Origin: Streptomyces sp. ASQP_92
Lineage (GTDB): Bacteria > Actinomycetota > Actinomycetes > Streptomycetales > Streptomycetaceae
Reading direction: 5' to 3'
NCBI RefSeq assembly: GCF_025399895.1
Contig: NZ_JAODUA010000017.1
Span: 62,001 to 126,000, forward strand
Length of the DNA: 64,000 nucleotides
Part shown: positions 54,542-63,120 of the stretch, piece by piece
Layout: each line of letters opens with the position of its first letter
Position numbering within the stretch: the stretch's first letter is position 1
Translations under genes and position numbers: made by a program
Notes under the pieces: generated by a model
The model's database searches: none
Seen by the model: the letters and a program-made list of their open reading frames with translations, nothing else
Told to the model about the DNA's origin: nothing

Positions 54542-55356
54542 CACGCTGCCTCCTTGTATGCGCTGCGGTAGATCTGGAGTGCGCGCTGGAGTCCGTCGCG
54601 GGTGACGCCGAGGCGTTCGGCGGCCTGTTCGCGGGTGTAGCCCTGGGCTTCGAGTTCGAGGCCGTCTTCGGATAGGGCGATGTAGCGGGGGACGTGTTGG
54701 CCGGTGTCTTGCTGGGCGGCGGGGTTGTCGATCGTGTCGTCGTCCCAGGCTGCGGGCGGTCCCCAGGAGAGTCGGGCGGCTCGTCGCCGGTTGGGTTCGC
54801 AGTCTCCGGGGCGGTTGCCGAGGCTCTTGTAGGCGAGCGTTACGGCATCGGCTGTCCGGCCGTCGACGACGGTCCAGTGGCCGTTCAGGAGAAAGCTGAG
54901 GGTGGCGATGTGGAGGCCGCTCTCAGCAGCGATGGCCTGGCGGGTGTGGCCGAGAGCGATGAGCGCCCGGAGCCGGCGGGTCGTGCCGGTGGCGGGCCGG
55001 TCGGAGATCCCGTCGAAGGAGTTCGGCCGGACAGCGAGGAGGCGGAGGGCCTGGTCGCGGCGGCAGGTCTTGCTTCGCCCGGACAGGAGGTAACTGATCG
55101 TCCCCTGGGCGAGGTCGGCGTGGCGGGCAATGAGGGTTTGGCTCATGCCGCTGGCGAGGAGCATCTCGATGTGCGGTACGAGTTCGGCGCGGGGGATGCG
55201 GTTGGGGCGCCCTTCGAGGATGTTCCGGGCGCGCTGGACGCCGTAGAGGCGGTTGGCTCGGGTGCATGCCTGACAGCGGCAAGGGCGGCGGGTTCGCGTG
55301 CCCTTGTAGCGCCGGTAACTCCCGTGCGGCGGGAGGGCCTTCGTCGCGGTGGTCAC
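54541..55356 (-). CDS. DNA-binding protein with two HTH units
   Basis: 271 residues from GTG 55356 (GTGA with the preceding gene). The N terminus has RPCRCQACTRANR. Two XRE-like units follow: MLLASGMSQTLIARHADLAQ with GTISYLLSGRS (about residues 65-100) and LIALGHTRQAIAAESGLHIA with TLSFLLNGHW (about 130-165). A C-terminal GYTREQAAERLGVTRDGLQR is a third HTH. Frequent in Streptomyces phages; likely a regulator. Confidence 0.8.
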   Translation of the reverse strand: MTTATKALPPHGSYRRYKGTRTRRPCRCQACTRANRLYGVQRARNILEGRPNRIPRAELVPHIEMLLASGMSQTLIARHADLAQGTISYLLSGRSKTCRRDQALRLLAVRPNSFDGISDRPATGTTRRLRALIALGHTRQAIAAESGLHIATLSFLLNGHWTVVDGRTADAVTLAYKSLGNRPGDCEPNRRRAARLSWGPPAAWDDDTIDNPAAQQDTGQHVPRYIALSEDGLELEAQGYTREQAAERLGVTRDGLQRALQIYRSAYKEAA

Positions 55357-55556
55357 TGCTGCTCTCCCCTCGGGGTGTGGGGGTGGTCGTCGTGGTCGGT
55401 CTGGTAGCGGCGGGCCTGCGGTTCTTTGCGCCGCTGTACGTGTCCGGCGATCCAGCAGGTCAGTGCCCAGGTGCCGCTGACGGCGAGGCCCAGGAGCGCC
55501 AGCCCCATGAAGATGGCGAGGCACCGGACGGCGAGGATCAGGAAGGAGAGGCTCAT
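55353..55556 (-). CDS. Small membrane protein
   Basis: 67 residues from ATG 55556. One long hydrophobic region (LSFLILAVRCLAIFMGLALL, GLAVSGTWALTCWIAGHV) that could form one or two transmembrane helices, then a polar tail (QARRYQTDHDDHPHTPRGEQ). Coupled both sides. Confidence 0.7.
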   Translation of the reverse strand: MSLSFLILAVRCLAIFMGLALLGLAVSGTWALTCWIAGHVQRRKEPQARRYQTDHDDHPHTPRGEQQ

Positions 55557-55924
55557 GCGGTCCACCGCCTGACGGGGATGCCGGCTTCTTCGGCCAGGGC
55601 GGCGGTGTGGCTGGCGCCGCGGCTGCCGTTCTTGATGAAGGCGAGGCAGAGGTCGGCGCCGAGGTGGACCATGTGGGCGTTGCGGATGAAGCCGGCGCGC
55701 TTGCCGTTGGCCTGCCAGTTGGCGGGGTGCGCTTCTTCGGCGACTCCGAGAGCACGGTTCTGACGGGTCCACCAGGAGGCGATAGCGTCCGCGCCTCGGG
55801 GGCATGCGCCGTGGACGATGACCGCGGGTACGTTCTGGTAGATGGCGGTGGCGAGGTTGTCGCGGACCATGTCGATGTCGTCCCAGTCGCGAGAGCCGGT
55901 GACGAGGATGCGGTAAGGCTTCAT
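55553..55924 (-). CDS. SLOG/YspA-like nucleotide-binding protein (DUF2493)
   Basis: 123 residues. YRILVTGSRDWDDIDMVRDN, AVIVHGACPRGADAIASWW, AHPANWQANGKRAGFIRNAH, MVHLGADLCLAFIKNGSRGA: a Rossmann-like SLOG (YspA/DUF2493) fold. The family is proposed to bind nucleotides or nucleic acids and is common in phages near replication genes. ATGA-coupled. Confidence 0.85.
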   Translation of the reverse strand: MKPYRILVTGSRDWDDIDMVRDNLATAIYQNVPAVIVHGACPRGADAIASWWTRQNRALGVAEEAHPANWQANGKRAGFIRNAHMVHLGADLCLAFIKNGSRGASHTAALAEEAGIPVRRWTA

Positions 55925-56259
55925 GCCGCCTCCGCCCGGTCTGCGTTGGTGCGCTTGCGGTAGACGGCGATGCGGTGCCCGCGGGTCGAGGGCGCGGTCG
56001 ACGGGACGAACTCCCCTGTGCCGATGAGGTAGTTGTGGCTCATGCCGCGGAGTACACCGGGCAGGACTCCGGCGGCGACGTCGGGGAGCTGGTCGCGGAG
56101 GTCGTTCGCCGAGACGGTGTCGTGGTCGCGGATCCAGATGAGGACGGCCTGGGCGACGACCTTGCGGTCCCAGTCGGAGGCCTGGCGGACCAGCTGTGCG
56201 AGGGTCTTGTCGCGGACATCGGCGGCGACCTCCTCGGCGAGGGTCAGGCGCTTGCTCAT
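55921..56259 (-). CDS. Winged-helix-like protein
   Basis: 112 residues from ATG 56259. EEVAADVRDKTLAQLVRQAS, VVAQAVLIWIRDHDTVSAND, LRDQLPDVAAGVLPGVLRGM, GHRIAVYRKR: helices then a wing. Plausible DNA-binding protein. ATGA-coupled both sides. Confidence 0.65.
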   Translation of the reverse strand: MSKRLTLAEEVAADVRDKTLAQLVRQASDWDRKVVAQAVLIWIRDHDTVSANDLRDQLPDVAAGVLPGVLRGMSHNYLIGTGEFVPSTAPSTRGHRIAVYRKRTNADRAEAA

Positions 56260-56726
56260 GACGTGGCTCCGATCCGGTCGAGCAGTGGTCCCGAGTCGAG
56301 CTGTCCGTCTTCGTCTTCGAGGGCGGAGAGGCTGTGGCACCGGGTGCAGAGCTTGATCTCTTTGAACTCGGCCCAGCCGTTGGGCACCCATTCGAAGGAG
56401 AAGAGGGGCAGCGTGCGGCGGCAGCGTCCGCAGGGGCCTTCGGTGGGCGGCTGGAGGCGGGCCACGGTGTCCGCGACCTTCTCCAGCTCGCCGACGATGC
56501 GGGCGGCGTGGCCGACGCAGGACGCGCACCAGTCGAGACCGGCCGGGGGCTGGGCGGGCAGCGGGTCGAGGATGACGGGCGGCGAGTTGGTGACGCCCCA
56601 GCCGTGCGCCCCGCACAGGCCCTGCTTGCCCGCGAACTGGCCGTCCTCGCGCATCACGTGCAGGCGGCGGACCTGCTTGGCCCGGCGGCCCGTGGCGGCG
56701 TGATAGCCGCGGTAGAAGGCCCTCAC
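56256..56726 (-). CDS. Zinc-ribbon protein
   Basis: 156 residues. Features are a basic N terminus (AFYRGYHAATGRRAKQVRRL), a LCGAHGWG box, WCASCVGHAARIVGELEKVA, then CGRCRRTLPLF ... KLCTRCHSL. Two CxxC pairs likely hold zinc. ATGA-coupled to the exonuclease. Unknown. Confidence 0.7.
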   Translation of the reverse strand: MRAFYRGYHAATGRRAKQVRRLHVMREDGQFAGKQGLCGAHGWGVTNSPPVILDPLPAQPPAGLDWCASCVGHAARIVGELEKVADTVARLQPPTEGPCGRCRRTLPLFSFEWVPNGWAEFKEIKLCTRCHSLSALEDEDGQLDSGPLLDRIGATS

Positions 56727-57682
56727 GACGTGGCCTCCGGGGTTCCGTACTGCTCAAGTTCGGCGTCGGTCATCAGCCCGTGCGGGACGTGGCCAGTGCG
56801 CAGCACGTCGCGGACGTCGGCGGCTGCCTGGCGGTAGGTGTGGTCGCGGGCGGCCCTGTGTGCCTCCGCCGGCGTCACCTCGTCCACGAAGAGGTCACCG
56901 ATAGGGGGCTTGGGGGCCATCGATTCCCACCGCTGGGCGAGGTCGGCGAGCGCGTTGCGTACCTGGCGTTCGCCGGTCAGCGGGACCATCGGCCACTCGC
57001 TGTCGACCACCGCGTAGGGCGACAGCCTCCGCAGGTGCTGCTGGAGACTGGTTGCCTGTTCGGCCGCCCACCGGATCTGCCACGCGTGCAGTTGCTCGGG
57101 GTGGACCTGGAGCTGCGGGAACTTCTCGGCTATCGCGACGGCCACTTCGACCGCGGCGAGCGCGTCCGCGTCCGCAGCGTGCGCGGAGTCCAGGATCACG
57201 CCGTAGTGGACGGCGAGAGCCTCCAACCTCCGTGAGCCTTTGCGGTACTTGTCGGCTTGCTTGTCGAGGATGAGTGGGTCGATGACGGGACCGGGGCTGG
57301 TCGCGGCGCCGATGCGCTCGTGGAGGGTCTTGAGCCCGTGGCGGCGTAGTTCGCGGTCGAGGACGGTGAAGTCGTAGCGGGCGTTCATGGCGACGACTGG
57401 CTGGCCCTCGTTCAGGGCCGCGGCGAGGTAGGCCGCGACAGCCTCGGCAACAGCCGCCGCGGACTCTCCGTCAGCCATCGCCTTCGCGGTGGTGACGCCG
57501 TGCACGGCCGCAGCTTCGGCAGGGATGTCGACGCCCGGGTTGGCGAGCCAGGTCAGCGTGACTGGTGCGAGGTCGGCATCGATGCGGAAGACAAGGGCGG
57601 CGGTGACGATCCGGGCGGTCTCGACGTCCACGCCGGTGGTCTCCAGGTCGAAGCCGACCAGGGGTTCGGTGTGCCAGCTCAC
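56723..57682 (-). CDS. DnaQ-like 3'-5' exonuclease
   Basis: 319 residues. The DEDDh motifs are clear: Exo I VGFDLETTGVD (near residue 11), Exo II MNARYDFTVLDREL, Exo III HAADADALAAVEVA. The C-terminal about 120 residues have no clear motif (PYAVVDSEWPMVPLTGERQV, a helix bundle). As a single DnaQ unit it may proofread or trim ends with the RecT-like protein two genes away. ATGA-coupled both sides. Confidence 0.9.
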   Translation of the reverse strand: MSWHTEPLVGFDLETTGVDVETARIVTAALVFRIDADLAPVTLTWLANPGVDIPAEAAAVHGVTTAKAMADGESAAAVAEAVAAYLAAALNEGQPVVAMNARYDFTVLDRELRRHGLKTLHERIGAATSPGPVIDPLILDKQADKYRKGSRRLEALAVHYGVILDSAHAADADALAAVEVAVAIAEKFPQLQVHPEQLHAWQIRWAAEQATSLQQHLRRLSPYAVVDSEWPMVPLTGERQVRNALADLAQRWESMAPKPPIGDLFVDEVTPAEAHRAARDHTYRQAAADVRDVLRTGHVPHGLMTDAELEQYGTPEATS

Positions 57683-58197
57683 GACGCCTCACCTGCCTCG
57701 ATCTGGAACGGGTTGAGGTGGTTGAGTTGGCCGGCCCGCCACGCCTTGGCGATGGCGTCCCTTCCGCCGTCGACGGGGCGGACGGAGTGGAACGTGCTGC
57801 GGGTCGCCCTGATCTCCACCCCGCCGACTTCCTCGACGACACCGGTCTCCTTGTCGGCCACCTCGTTGCATCCGGCGGCTGTCATCTCAGCGAGGAGGGC
57901 GGTCGTGTACGCGGGCCGGACTTCGGTGACAAGCCGAGTGGTCACGTTGTGCGGGGAGTTGACGCGGACCCAGGCCAGGAACTTGTCCGGGTCGGTGACC
58001 ACAGCGGTCGGCTTCGGGTCGGTGCGGGAGATGGTCGCGACCTTGGTGCCGTCCGGCAGGGTGGCGTTGACCTTCGAGACGTCGTTGCCTACTAGCGCTT
58101 CCTGCATCGAGGCCTTCACCTCCTTGAGGCGGTCGTTGACGGTGTCGGAGAGGGCTTTGAGGGCGGCCTCTTCTAGGGCGAGCTGCGCGAGATCCAT
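57679..58197 (-). CDS. Recombination-region protein, unknown
   Basis: 172 residues. A coiled N terminus (ALEEAALKALSDTVNDRLKE), then KVNATLPDGTKVATISRTDP, TRLVTEVRPAYTTALLAEMT, VGGVEIRATRSTFHSVRP. Located between RecT-like and exonuclease genes and coupled to the latter, it may belong to the recombination set. I recognise no family. Confidence 0.65.
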   Translation of the reverse strand: MDLAQLALEEAALKALSDTVNDRLKEVKASMQEALVGNDVSKVNATLPDGTKVATISRTDPKPTAVVTDPDKFLAWVRVNSPHNVTTRLVTEVRPAYTTALLAEMTAAGCNEVADKETGVVEEVGGVEIRATRSTFHSVRPVDGGRDAIAKAWRAGQLNHLNPFQIEAGEAS

Positions 58198-58226
58198 TGC
58201 TTCTCCGGTGTGCTTTGCTGGTGGGT

Positions 58227-58255
58227 GGCCCGCCCCGAATCCCGCGGGGCGGGCC
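58227..58255 (-). terminator. Hairpin after the RecT-like gene
   Basis: GGCCCGCCCCG (58227-58237) pairs with CGGGGCGGGCC (58245-58255), an 11-bp stem. It lies directly after the RecT-like stop on the minus strand. Confidence 0.6.
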
Positions 58256-58269
58256 GATGTGCGCGGGGG

Positions 58270-59349
58270 TCAGGCGGCGGGGCGGATCTGTGCGGCGAGC
58301 GCGCGGATCGCGACGGTGCTGGCTTTCTCGATCGGCATGCCGAGGGCGGTGGCGGCGCCGTTCTCGAAGTCGTCGAGCCGGGCCTCGGCGGCGGCCACGC
58401 GAAGTTCGGCGATCGCGTCGGCGTGCTCGTCCGCGGGCTCGTCGACGATTTCGCCGTCCACCACGTCGTCAGCCTTGGTCTTTTCGGCGGCGGATTTCTG
58501 CTGGCCGACCTCGGCGATCTGCGCCAGATACTCCGGGCGTGCGCCCTCGGTCTTGGCGTCCTGCCAGATCAGCCGAACCGTTGCCGCGTCCGGCGCGGCG
58601 TGCGCCTCGTGCAGGTAGTCGCGTCCTGCGGGAGTCAGCGACTCCGACGGCAGATCTGCCGTGGCCGCCTGGACGGTGGCCGCAGGGGTGGCCCACTGGT
58701 CGGTCTGGCCCGGCTCGACGCGGCGCAGCTGATGTACTTCTGCCTCCATCGGCAGCCCCTCGGAGTCCACGCGGGCGCCGAGTTCCTCCGGGGTGTAGAT
58801 CGCGCCGTGCAGCACCTCGGGGCACGCCGACCGGACAGCCTCGGCGATTGCGCGGGCGCGCAGCATCGCCCGCGGGTACTTCTCCCAGCTTTGAGGCTCG
58901 CCCTTCTGACTGCGCGAGTAGGGCCGGTTGTTGCGGATCTCACACAGCCCGGCGGTGACTGCGTCGTCGTAAGTCCAGGTGATCGCGTTCTCGAACTCGG
59001 GGTCATCGGTCCGCCAGATGCTGACGGTGCACTGGCCCGGTTCCTGCCGGATGCGGACCTTGTGGCCGGCGGATCGGGTCCGGGACAGCATCAAGTCGGC
59101 GGACTGGGTGGGCTTGCCCTTGATTACGTGGATGGTCGTGATGGTGGTGACGACGTCCAGGCCGAGGGCGCGGCCGTATTCCATGGCCCACAGGACAGAG
59201 GCGGCGTTGCGCCGGTAGGCGTCCGGCAGGAGGGGGGTGTCGGAGAGGGACTGGCAGAACAGCCAGGCCTCGTGGGGGGTCATGTGGCCCAGGGAGAGCG
59301 CGCCTCCTGGACGTTGTTGGGAGTCAGCCCTAACGAGTTCGTTGCTCAC
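58270..59349 (-). CDS. recT: RecT-family single-strand annealing protein
   Basis: 359 residues. MTPHEAWLFCQSLSDTPLLP, DAYRRNAASVLWAMEYGRAL, TTITTIHVIKGKPTQSADLM, ITWTYDDAVTAGL, YPRAMLRARAIAEAVRSACP and IYTPEELG form the RecT core. The C-terminal third is acidic and Ala-rich. It would anneal strands in phage recombination with the DnaQ-type exonuclease encoded downstream. Hairpins bracket the gene, so it may have its own promoter. Confidence 0.88.
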   Translation of the reverse strand: MSNELVRADSQQRPGGALSLGHMTPHEAWLFCQSLSDTPLLPDAYRRNAASVLWAMEYGRALGLDVVTTITTIHVIKGKPTQSADLMLSRTRSAGHKVRIRQEPGQCTVSIWRTDDPEFENAITWTYDDAVTAGLCEIRNNRPYSRSQKGEPQSWEKYPRAMLRARAIAEAVRSACPEVLHGAIYTPEELGARVDSEGLPMEAEVHQLRRVEPGQTDQWATPAATVQAATADLPSESLTPAGRDYLHEAHAAPDAATVRLIWQDAKTEGARPEYLAQIAEVGQQKSAAEKTKADDVVDGEIVDEPADEHADAIAELRVAAAEARLDDFENGAATALGMPIEKASTVAIRALAAQIRPAA

Positions 59350-59410
59350 TTCTGGTGCTCCTGTTCGCTGTTGAGCTTCGTGATCTGTGCGGAATGGGTG
59401 TCGTGTGGTG

Positions 59411-59450
59411 GGGCCCGGTCCCTGGCGGGGGTGGGTCAGGGACCGGGCCC
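59411..59450 (-). terminator. Strong hairpin between clamp and RecT genes
   Basis: GGGCCCGGTCCCTG (59411-59424) pairs perfectly with CAGGGACCGGGCCC (59437-59450), 14 base pairs. It lies in the 157-base gap after the clamp gene; nothing else is visible there. Confidence 0.7.
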
Positions 59451-59506
59451 TGGGCGGCCGGAGCGGGATGGGGGCGCTCGACGGCCGCGTCTATGGGTGC
59501 GAGCGA

Positions 59507-60535
59507 TCAGGCCGCGTCAGCAGCCCGCTCGGCCTTTCGCGCCTCGTAGTCGTCGTGCCACTTCTGCGGGGCGAACCCGGCCTTCTCGGCGGCTTCCCAT
59601 GCGAACTCGCCGATCTCCCCGTCCTCCAGGTCGCCGGCCGTTTCGGCTACGACGGCCTGAGCGGCTCGCGGGTCCGCGTTGTACAGGGCGTCCAGGTAGC
59701 GGTAGGCCATCCAGGCATGGGTCGCGGCGAGGCAGTGGGCGAGGAACTCGTCGGGCTTGTCCTTCGACTTGCCGCTCATCTCCCAGACCGACCGGAGTGC
59801 CGTGTCCAGCAGCGACTCGCCTGTCTCGCGGATGTCGATCGTGACCTCGTACCGGGACCGGTCCCCGTCCGCGAACGCCGGGTCGGACAGGTCGGCGTCC
59901 TTGGAGCCGGCGGCGAGAGTCCACAGCCACGACCGGTGGGCGCCGTCGAACGACGCCTCCTTGCAGGGGTAGATCCCTGCGTGCCGCATCGGCATCTGGG
60001 CGCCGAGGAAATCGTCGGCGAAGACCAGGAGCGGCCTGTCGTTGCCTGTCAGGCGGGCGTGCAAGAAGGTGCCCGTGTTGAAGCGGGCCAGGAAGCCGGA
60101 GTCGAAGGCGGGGAAGGCTGTGCCGTCTGTGGCGGCCTCGACCTGCTTGCGGAGGACGCCACGCCAGTCGGGGAACTCCAGGTCCGTGTTGACGGTGATA
60201 CTCAAGTCGCTTTGCGGGCCCTCGAACACGAGCCGGTCCTTCGCGGCGCTGATGGTGATGAGGCCGGCGCCCTTCATGGTGTCGATCCATTCGCGGATCG
60301 AGCGGAAGTGTTCACCGGGGATGGTGCGCGCCCACGGCTCCTGCTGCTCGTCGTCGTGGCTGAGCTGGTAGCGGGCGACGGCGATGGTGTAGCGGTCGGA
60401 GGCGACGGCGTACAGGTACTTGGCGTCCACGTCGAGGCGGATGCCGTGCAGGGCTTCGTTGTACTCGCTGCCCATGTGGTTGGCGGTCTTGTCGAGGAGG
60501 AGTTGCAGCTGGTGAGCGTTGATCGTGACGGACAC
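59507..60535 (-). CDS. DnaN-like sliding clamp
   Basis: 342 residues. The N terminus LQLLLDKTANHMGSEYNEAL, HGIRLDVDAKYLYAVASDRY and TIAVARYQL matches the DNA polymerase III beta fold (DGIRL / SDRYR-type element). The middle has LVFEGPQSDLSITVNTDLEF. The C-terminal 100 residues differ from DnaN and are helical (AATHAWMAYRYLDALYN, EIGEFAWEAAEKAGF). Likely a phage clamp or a clamp derivative that binds host polymerase. Confidence 0.75.
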   Translation of the reverse strand: MSVTINAHQLQLLLDKTANHMGSEYNEALHGIRLDVDAKYLYAVASDRYTIAVARYQLSHDDEQQEPWARTIPGEHFRSIREWIDTMKGAGLITISAAKDRLVFEGPQSDLSITVNTDLEFPDWRGVLRKQVEAATDGTAFPAFDSGFLARFNTGTFLHARLTGNDRPLLVFADDFLGAQMPMRHAGIYPCKEASFDGAHRSWLWTLAAGSKDADLSDPAFADGDRSRYEVTIDIRETGESLLDTALRSVWEMSGKSKDKPDEFLAHCLAATHAWMAYRYLDALYNADPRAAQAVVAETAGDLEDGEIGEFAWEAAEKAGFAPQKWHDDYEARKAERAADAA

Positions 60536-60568
60536 GAGGTCTCCCGATGAGAGATGCTGGTTGGTGAG

Positions 60569-60642
60569 CCCCGCCCGAATTCGCCTCGGGCGGGGCGGTG
60601 TTCGTCGCCGGCGGGCGGACGCGTAGTCGACGCCCGCCGGCG
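60569..60642 (-). terminator. Two consecutive hairpins
   Basis: CCCCGCCCGA/TCGGGCGGGG (60569-60595) and CGCCGGCGGGCG/CGCCCGCCGGCG (60606-60642) lie between the coiled-coil gene stop and the clamp start. They may end the right-hand chain of overlapping genes. Confidence 0.65.
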
Positions 60643-60645
60643 GGT

Positions 60646-61143
60646 CTAGGCGGCGCCCTGCACGAGCCGGTCGGCGTGGACCGGGAGTTCGACGCTGTCG
60701 GTGTCCGGCTTCACCCAGCCCGGCACGTGCGCGGGGTCGACGGCGGCCTGCGGCGAGTGGTGGAGGCTGACGACCGGTCCGGATGCGAAGCGCTCTCGCA
60801 GGCTTTTGACGTCGACCGGCACTGTCGGATGGTCGCCGGGGTCGATGTCGCGTTCCATCGGCGGGACGGTGACGGCCTCGCAGTTGGCGAGGTGGGCGCG
60901 CAGTTCCCGAAGTTCGGACTGCATCTCGGCCATAGCCTCTACGACGGCGTCGGCGCGGGCTACAGCCTCGTCGTACTGACTGGCCTTCTCGTTGGCCCGG
61001 TCGCGGGCCGCGTTGGCGTCGTCGACCTGGCCGCGAAGGCTCTCGATGAGGTGTCCGGCGCCGGCGAGCTCGTGCCGGAGACGGGCGACCTCGTCGACTG
61101 CCCGGTGGCTACCGGTGCCCTGCCACGGGAGGGTGAGGGTCAT
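60646..61143 (-). CDS. Coiled-coil protein
   Basis: 165 residues from ATG 61143. A heptad-rich coil (VDEVARLRHELAGAGHLIES, DDANAARDRANEKASQYDEA, AEMQSELRELRAHLANC) then a less structured C terminus. Last of nine overlapping genes on this transcript. Unknown. Confidence 0.7.
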   Translation of the reverse strand: MTLTLPWQGTGSHRAVDEVARLRHELAGAGHLIESLRGQVDDANAARDRANEKASQYDEAVARADAVVEAMAEMQSELRELRAHLANCEAVTVPPMERDIDPGDHPTVPVDVKSLRERFASGPVVSLHHSPQAAVDPAHVPGWVKPDTDSVELPVHADRLVQGAA

Positions 61144-61601
61144 GCTTCCGCCTCCCATGCGCTGATCGCCGTTTCGACAGCGGCAGTGCCGTCCCACCGG
61201 CCGGGCCGCTTCTTGAGGGCGTTGCCTGTGGTGGCGAGTTCGTGGACCGCGGCGGCAACCTGGACGGGGTTGGCGAACCCATCGACGGGCAGCTGTTCGG
61301 GCGGCGTGTTGGAGCCGTCGGCGTTTTTCTTGGCCCACTGCCACGACGGCCCGCGTTCGGGCTCGCCATCGGCGGCCTCGATGCCGGTGTGCCACTCCCA
61401 GATCAGCAGCAGCCCCTCCGGCCAGTCGTCCTCGTCGAGGCCGCTGGTATCGGCGTCGAGAGTGAGGACGGCGCTGAGGAAGCAGTACGTGCCGCGGGTT
61501 TCAGCGTCCGACGTCCAGCCGTCGGCGATGTCAAAGCCGACATCGGCGAGCCCGGTGGCGATCGCGTCGATGTACGGGTCCTGTGGAAGGCTGCTGGTCA
61601 C
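61140..61601 (-). CDS. Hypothetical acidic protein
   Basis: 153 residues from GTG 61601 with GGGGGAA upstream. DPYIDAIATGLADVGFDIAD, TYCFLSAVLTLDADTSGLDE, GLLLIWEWHTGIEAADGEPE, NPVQVAAAVHELATTGNALK. Alpha/beta with Trp-rich core; resembles DUF-type Streptomyces proteins with no function. Coupled both sides. Confidence 0.65.
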   Translation of the reverse strand: MTSSLPQDPYIDAIATGLADVGFDIADGWTSDAETRGTYCFLSAVLTLDADTSGLDEDDWPEGLLLIWEWHTGIEAADGEPERGPSWQWAKKNADGSNTPPEQLPVDGFANPVQVAAAVHELATTGNALKKRPGRWDGTAAVETAISAWEAEA

Positions 61602-61747
61602 TGTTCCCCCTGGCGCTGGTGCGGGATGGCGGTGCGGGCGGCTTCGCGGCGGGCTGCGCTGATGTGCTGGCCCCGGACGATGAGGAAGCCGATGAGGCCG
61701 ATCAGGCCTGCCGTCCAGGCGATGGACGGCCACGGGCTGAAGGTCAC
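61598..61747 (-). CDS. Single-pass membrane small protein
   Basis: 49 residues from GTG 61747. SIAWTAGLIGLIGFLIVRG is a transmembrane helix, then a basic tail (QHISAARREAARTAIPHQRQ). GTGA overlaps at both ends. Unknown. Confidence 0.65.
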   Translation of the reverse strand: MTFSPWPSIAWTAGLIGLIGFLIVRGQHISAARREAARTAIPHQRQGEQ

Positions 61748-62187
61748 GACAGCTCCCTGTCCCAGACAGCCGCCTCCAAGAGGGCGCCGAGGCCAACCAG
61801 GTCGTGGATTTCGCTGACCTTGTCCCTGCCGCAGGCCCTGCACGGCTCGACCAGCTCGAACGACGTGATCTCGGTGGCGACGTTGTACCGGTAGCGCAGG
61901 TAGTCGGGGCCCTCATCGACGACGGCGACGGCCTGCTCGATGTCCGGCGGCAGCTCGGCGGTGCCCGTGAACTGCCATGCCAACTGGACGGCGACGTCCG
62001 GACCGAGCTTCATGAGAGCGGTCTGTCGTGCGGCGCTCAGCAGCTGCTCGCGGTGCTCGTCGAACATGTCGTCGCCCTGCTTCTCGGCGCCCTCCTGCAT
62101 CTCCCGGAAGGCGATCCCGGCGAGGTCGGCGATGTTCAGCGCGCCAGCTTCGGCGGTGCGGTCGATTGCGGTTTCGAGGTCGGTCAT
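61744..62187 (-). CDS. Hypothetical protein
   Basis: 147 residues from ATG 62187. Helical (IADLAGIAFREMQEGAEKQG, FDEHREQLLSAARQTALMKL) with LAWQFTGTAELPPDIEQAVA and a C-terminal VEPCRACGRDKVSEIHDLVG that has CxxC. Unknown. Confidence 0.65.
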   Translation of the reverse strand: MTDLETAIDRTAEAGALNIADLAGIAFREMQEGAEKQGDDMFDEHREQLLSAARQTALMKLGPDVAVQLAWQFTGTAELPPDIEQAVAVVDEGPDYLRYRYNVATEITSFELVEPCRACGRDKVSEIHDLVGLGALLEAAVWDRELS

Positions 62188-62282
62188 CGGTTCCCCCAGG
62201 TGCGGCGGCCTGCCCAGATCAGGGCGGTGATGGATGCGGCGATGTCGACGGCCGTCAGGGCCGCGAGACGGCGGAGGCTCAT
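62184..62282 (-). CDS. Tiny membrane protein
   Basis: 32 residues from ATG 62282. SLRRLAALTAVDIAASITAL with IWAGRRTWG is one short hydrophobic helix flanked by Arg. Both ends are ATGA overlaps, a strong sign of a real coupled gene. Confidence 0.65.
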   Translation of the reverse strand: MSLRRLAALTAVDIAASITALIWAGRRTWGNR

Positions 62283-62806
62283 GCGGCCACCCGCCTCGGG
62301 GTGCAGGCGGTCGGCTCCCACCGCTCCAGCCGGTTGCCGTCCGCATGCCAGACCTGGCAGCGGCGCCAGTCGGCCTTGAAGGCGCCCTGGAGCAGCTCGG
62401 CCAGCCGCTGGGACCCGCCGCGCGGCAGCTTCAGCTGCACACCGTCGGCGTTACGGACCAGCGCCATGAAGACCACGTGCAGGTCGTCGATCGACGCCCC
62501 CGTCCACGTCGGCGTGAGGACAACAGACTCGGCGCCCGGCACCAGTTGGCGCACCCGGTACGGCAACTGCCGTTGATGCCGGTGCATGCGTGCCTTCGGC
62601 GAGTAGCGGGGCCGCTCGGGACGGTGCTCGCGCACCAGCTGCGAATGCTCCTGCACCTGCTCCGACGTCGAGGAGTAGAGGTGGAACACATCCCGAGGCC
62701 ATGCGGCCGCATCCGGGCCGTACAGCTTCCGGTACTCGCCGTCCAACTCGACCAGCACGGCTTCCAGGTCGTTCGACTCCTGGGGCGTCAGCTCGGCGAG
62801 ATCCAT
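62279..62806 (-). CDS. Hypothetical protein
   Basis: 175 residues from ATG 62806. TPQESNDLEAVLVELDGEYR, WPRDVFHLYSSTSEQVQEHS, VVLTPTWTGASIDDLHVVFM, SQRLAELLQGAFKADWRRCQ. Alpha/beta; unknown. Coupled by TGATG and ATGA. Confidence 0.65.
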   Translation of the reverse strand: MDLAELTPQESNDLEAVLVELDGEYRKLYGPDAAAWPRDVFHLYSSTSEQVQEHSQLVREHRPERPRYSPKARMHRHQRQLPYRVRQLVPGAESVVLTPTWTGASIDDLHVVFMALVRNADGVQLKLPRGGSQRLAELLQGAFKADWRRCQVWHADGNRLERWEPTACTPRRVAA

Positions 62807-63120
62807 CACGCCACCGCCTGAAGGAGCATCGCCGGGTTCGGGCCGTAGGCGATCAGCTCGATGAGGACGTCGCCGCGGGTGGCGGAGGCGTGCAGGACCA
62901 GGGTCATGTCGCCGCTCTGCGTGGTCTGCCGGACTGCGGCCGGGTCGATGCTCAGTGCCTCGCGCCACGCCTCGAAGTCGCCGAGGCTCTTGTGGAACGC
63001 CAGGCGGATCTGGCTCGGGTAGATGTCGTTGAGGTCGATGTGCGGGGCGGGCAGCATCGGGAACTCGCGGCCAAGCTCCTGGAGCACAGCCATCGGGCGG
63101 GACAGATCGAGCAGCTTCAT
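62806..63120 (-). CDS. Hypothetical protein
   Basis: 104 residues from ATG 63120. SRPMAVLQELGREFPMLPAP, IDLNDIYPSQIRLAFHKSLG, DFEAWREALSIDPAAVRQTT, TLVLHASATRGDVLIELIAY. Unknown. ATGA-coupled. Confidence 0.65.
   Translation of the reverse strand: MKLLDLSRPMAVLQELGREFPMLPAPHIDLNDIYPSQIRLAFHKSLGDFEAWREALSIDPAAVRQTTQSGDMTLVLHASATRGDVLIELIAYGPNPAMLLQAVA

Noticed and set aside
53030..54571. 513-codon plus-strand frame over the methyltransferase
   Set aside because: Antisense to a gene with all C5-methyltransferase motifs.
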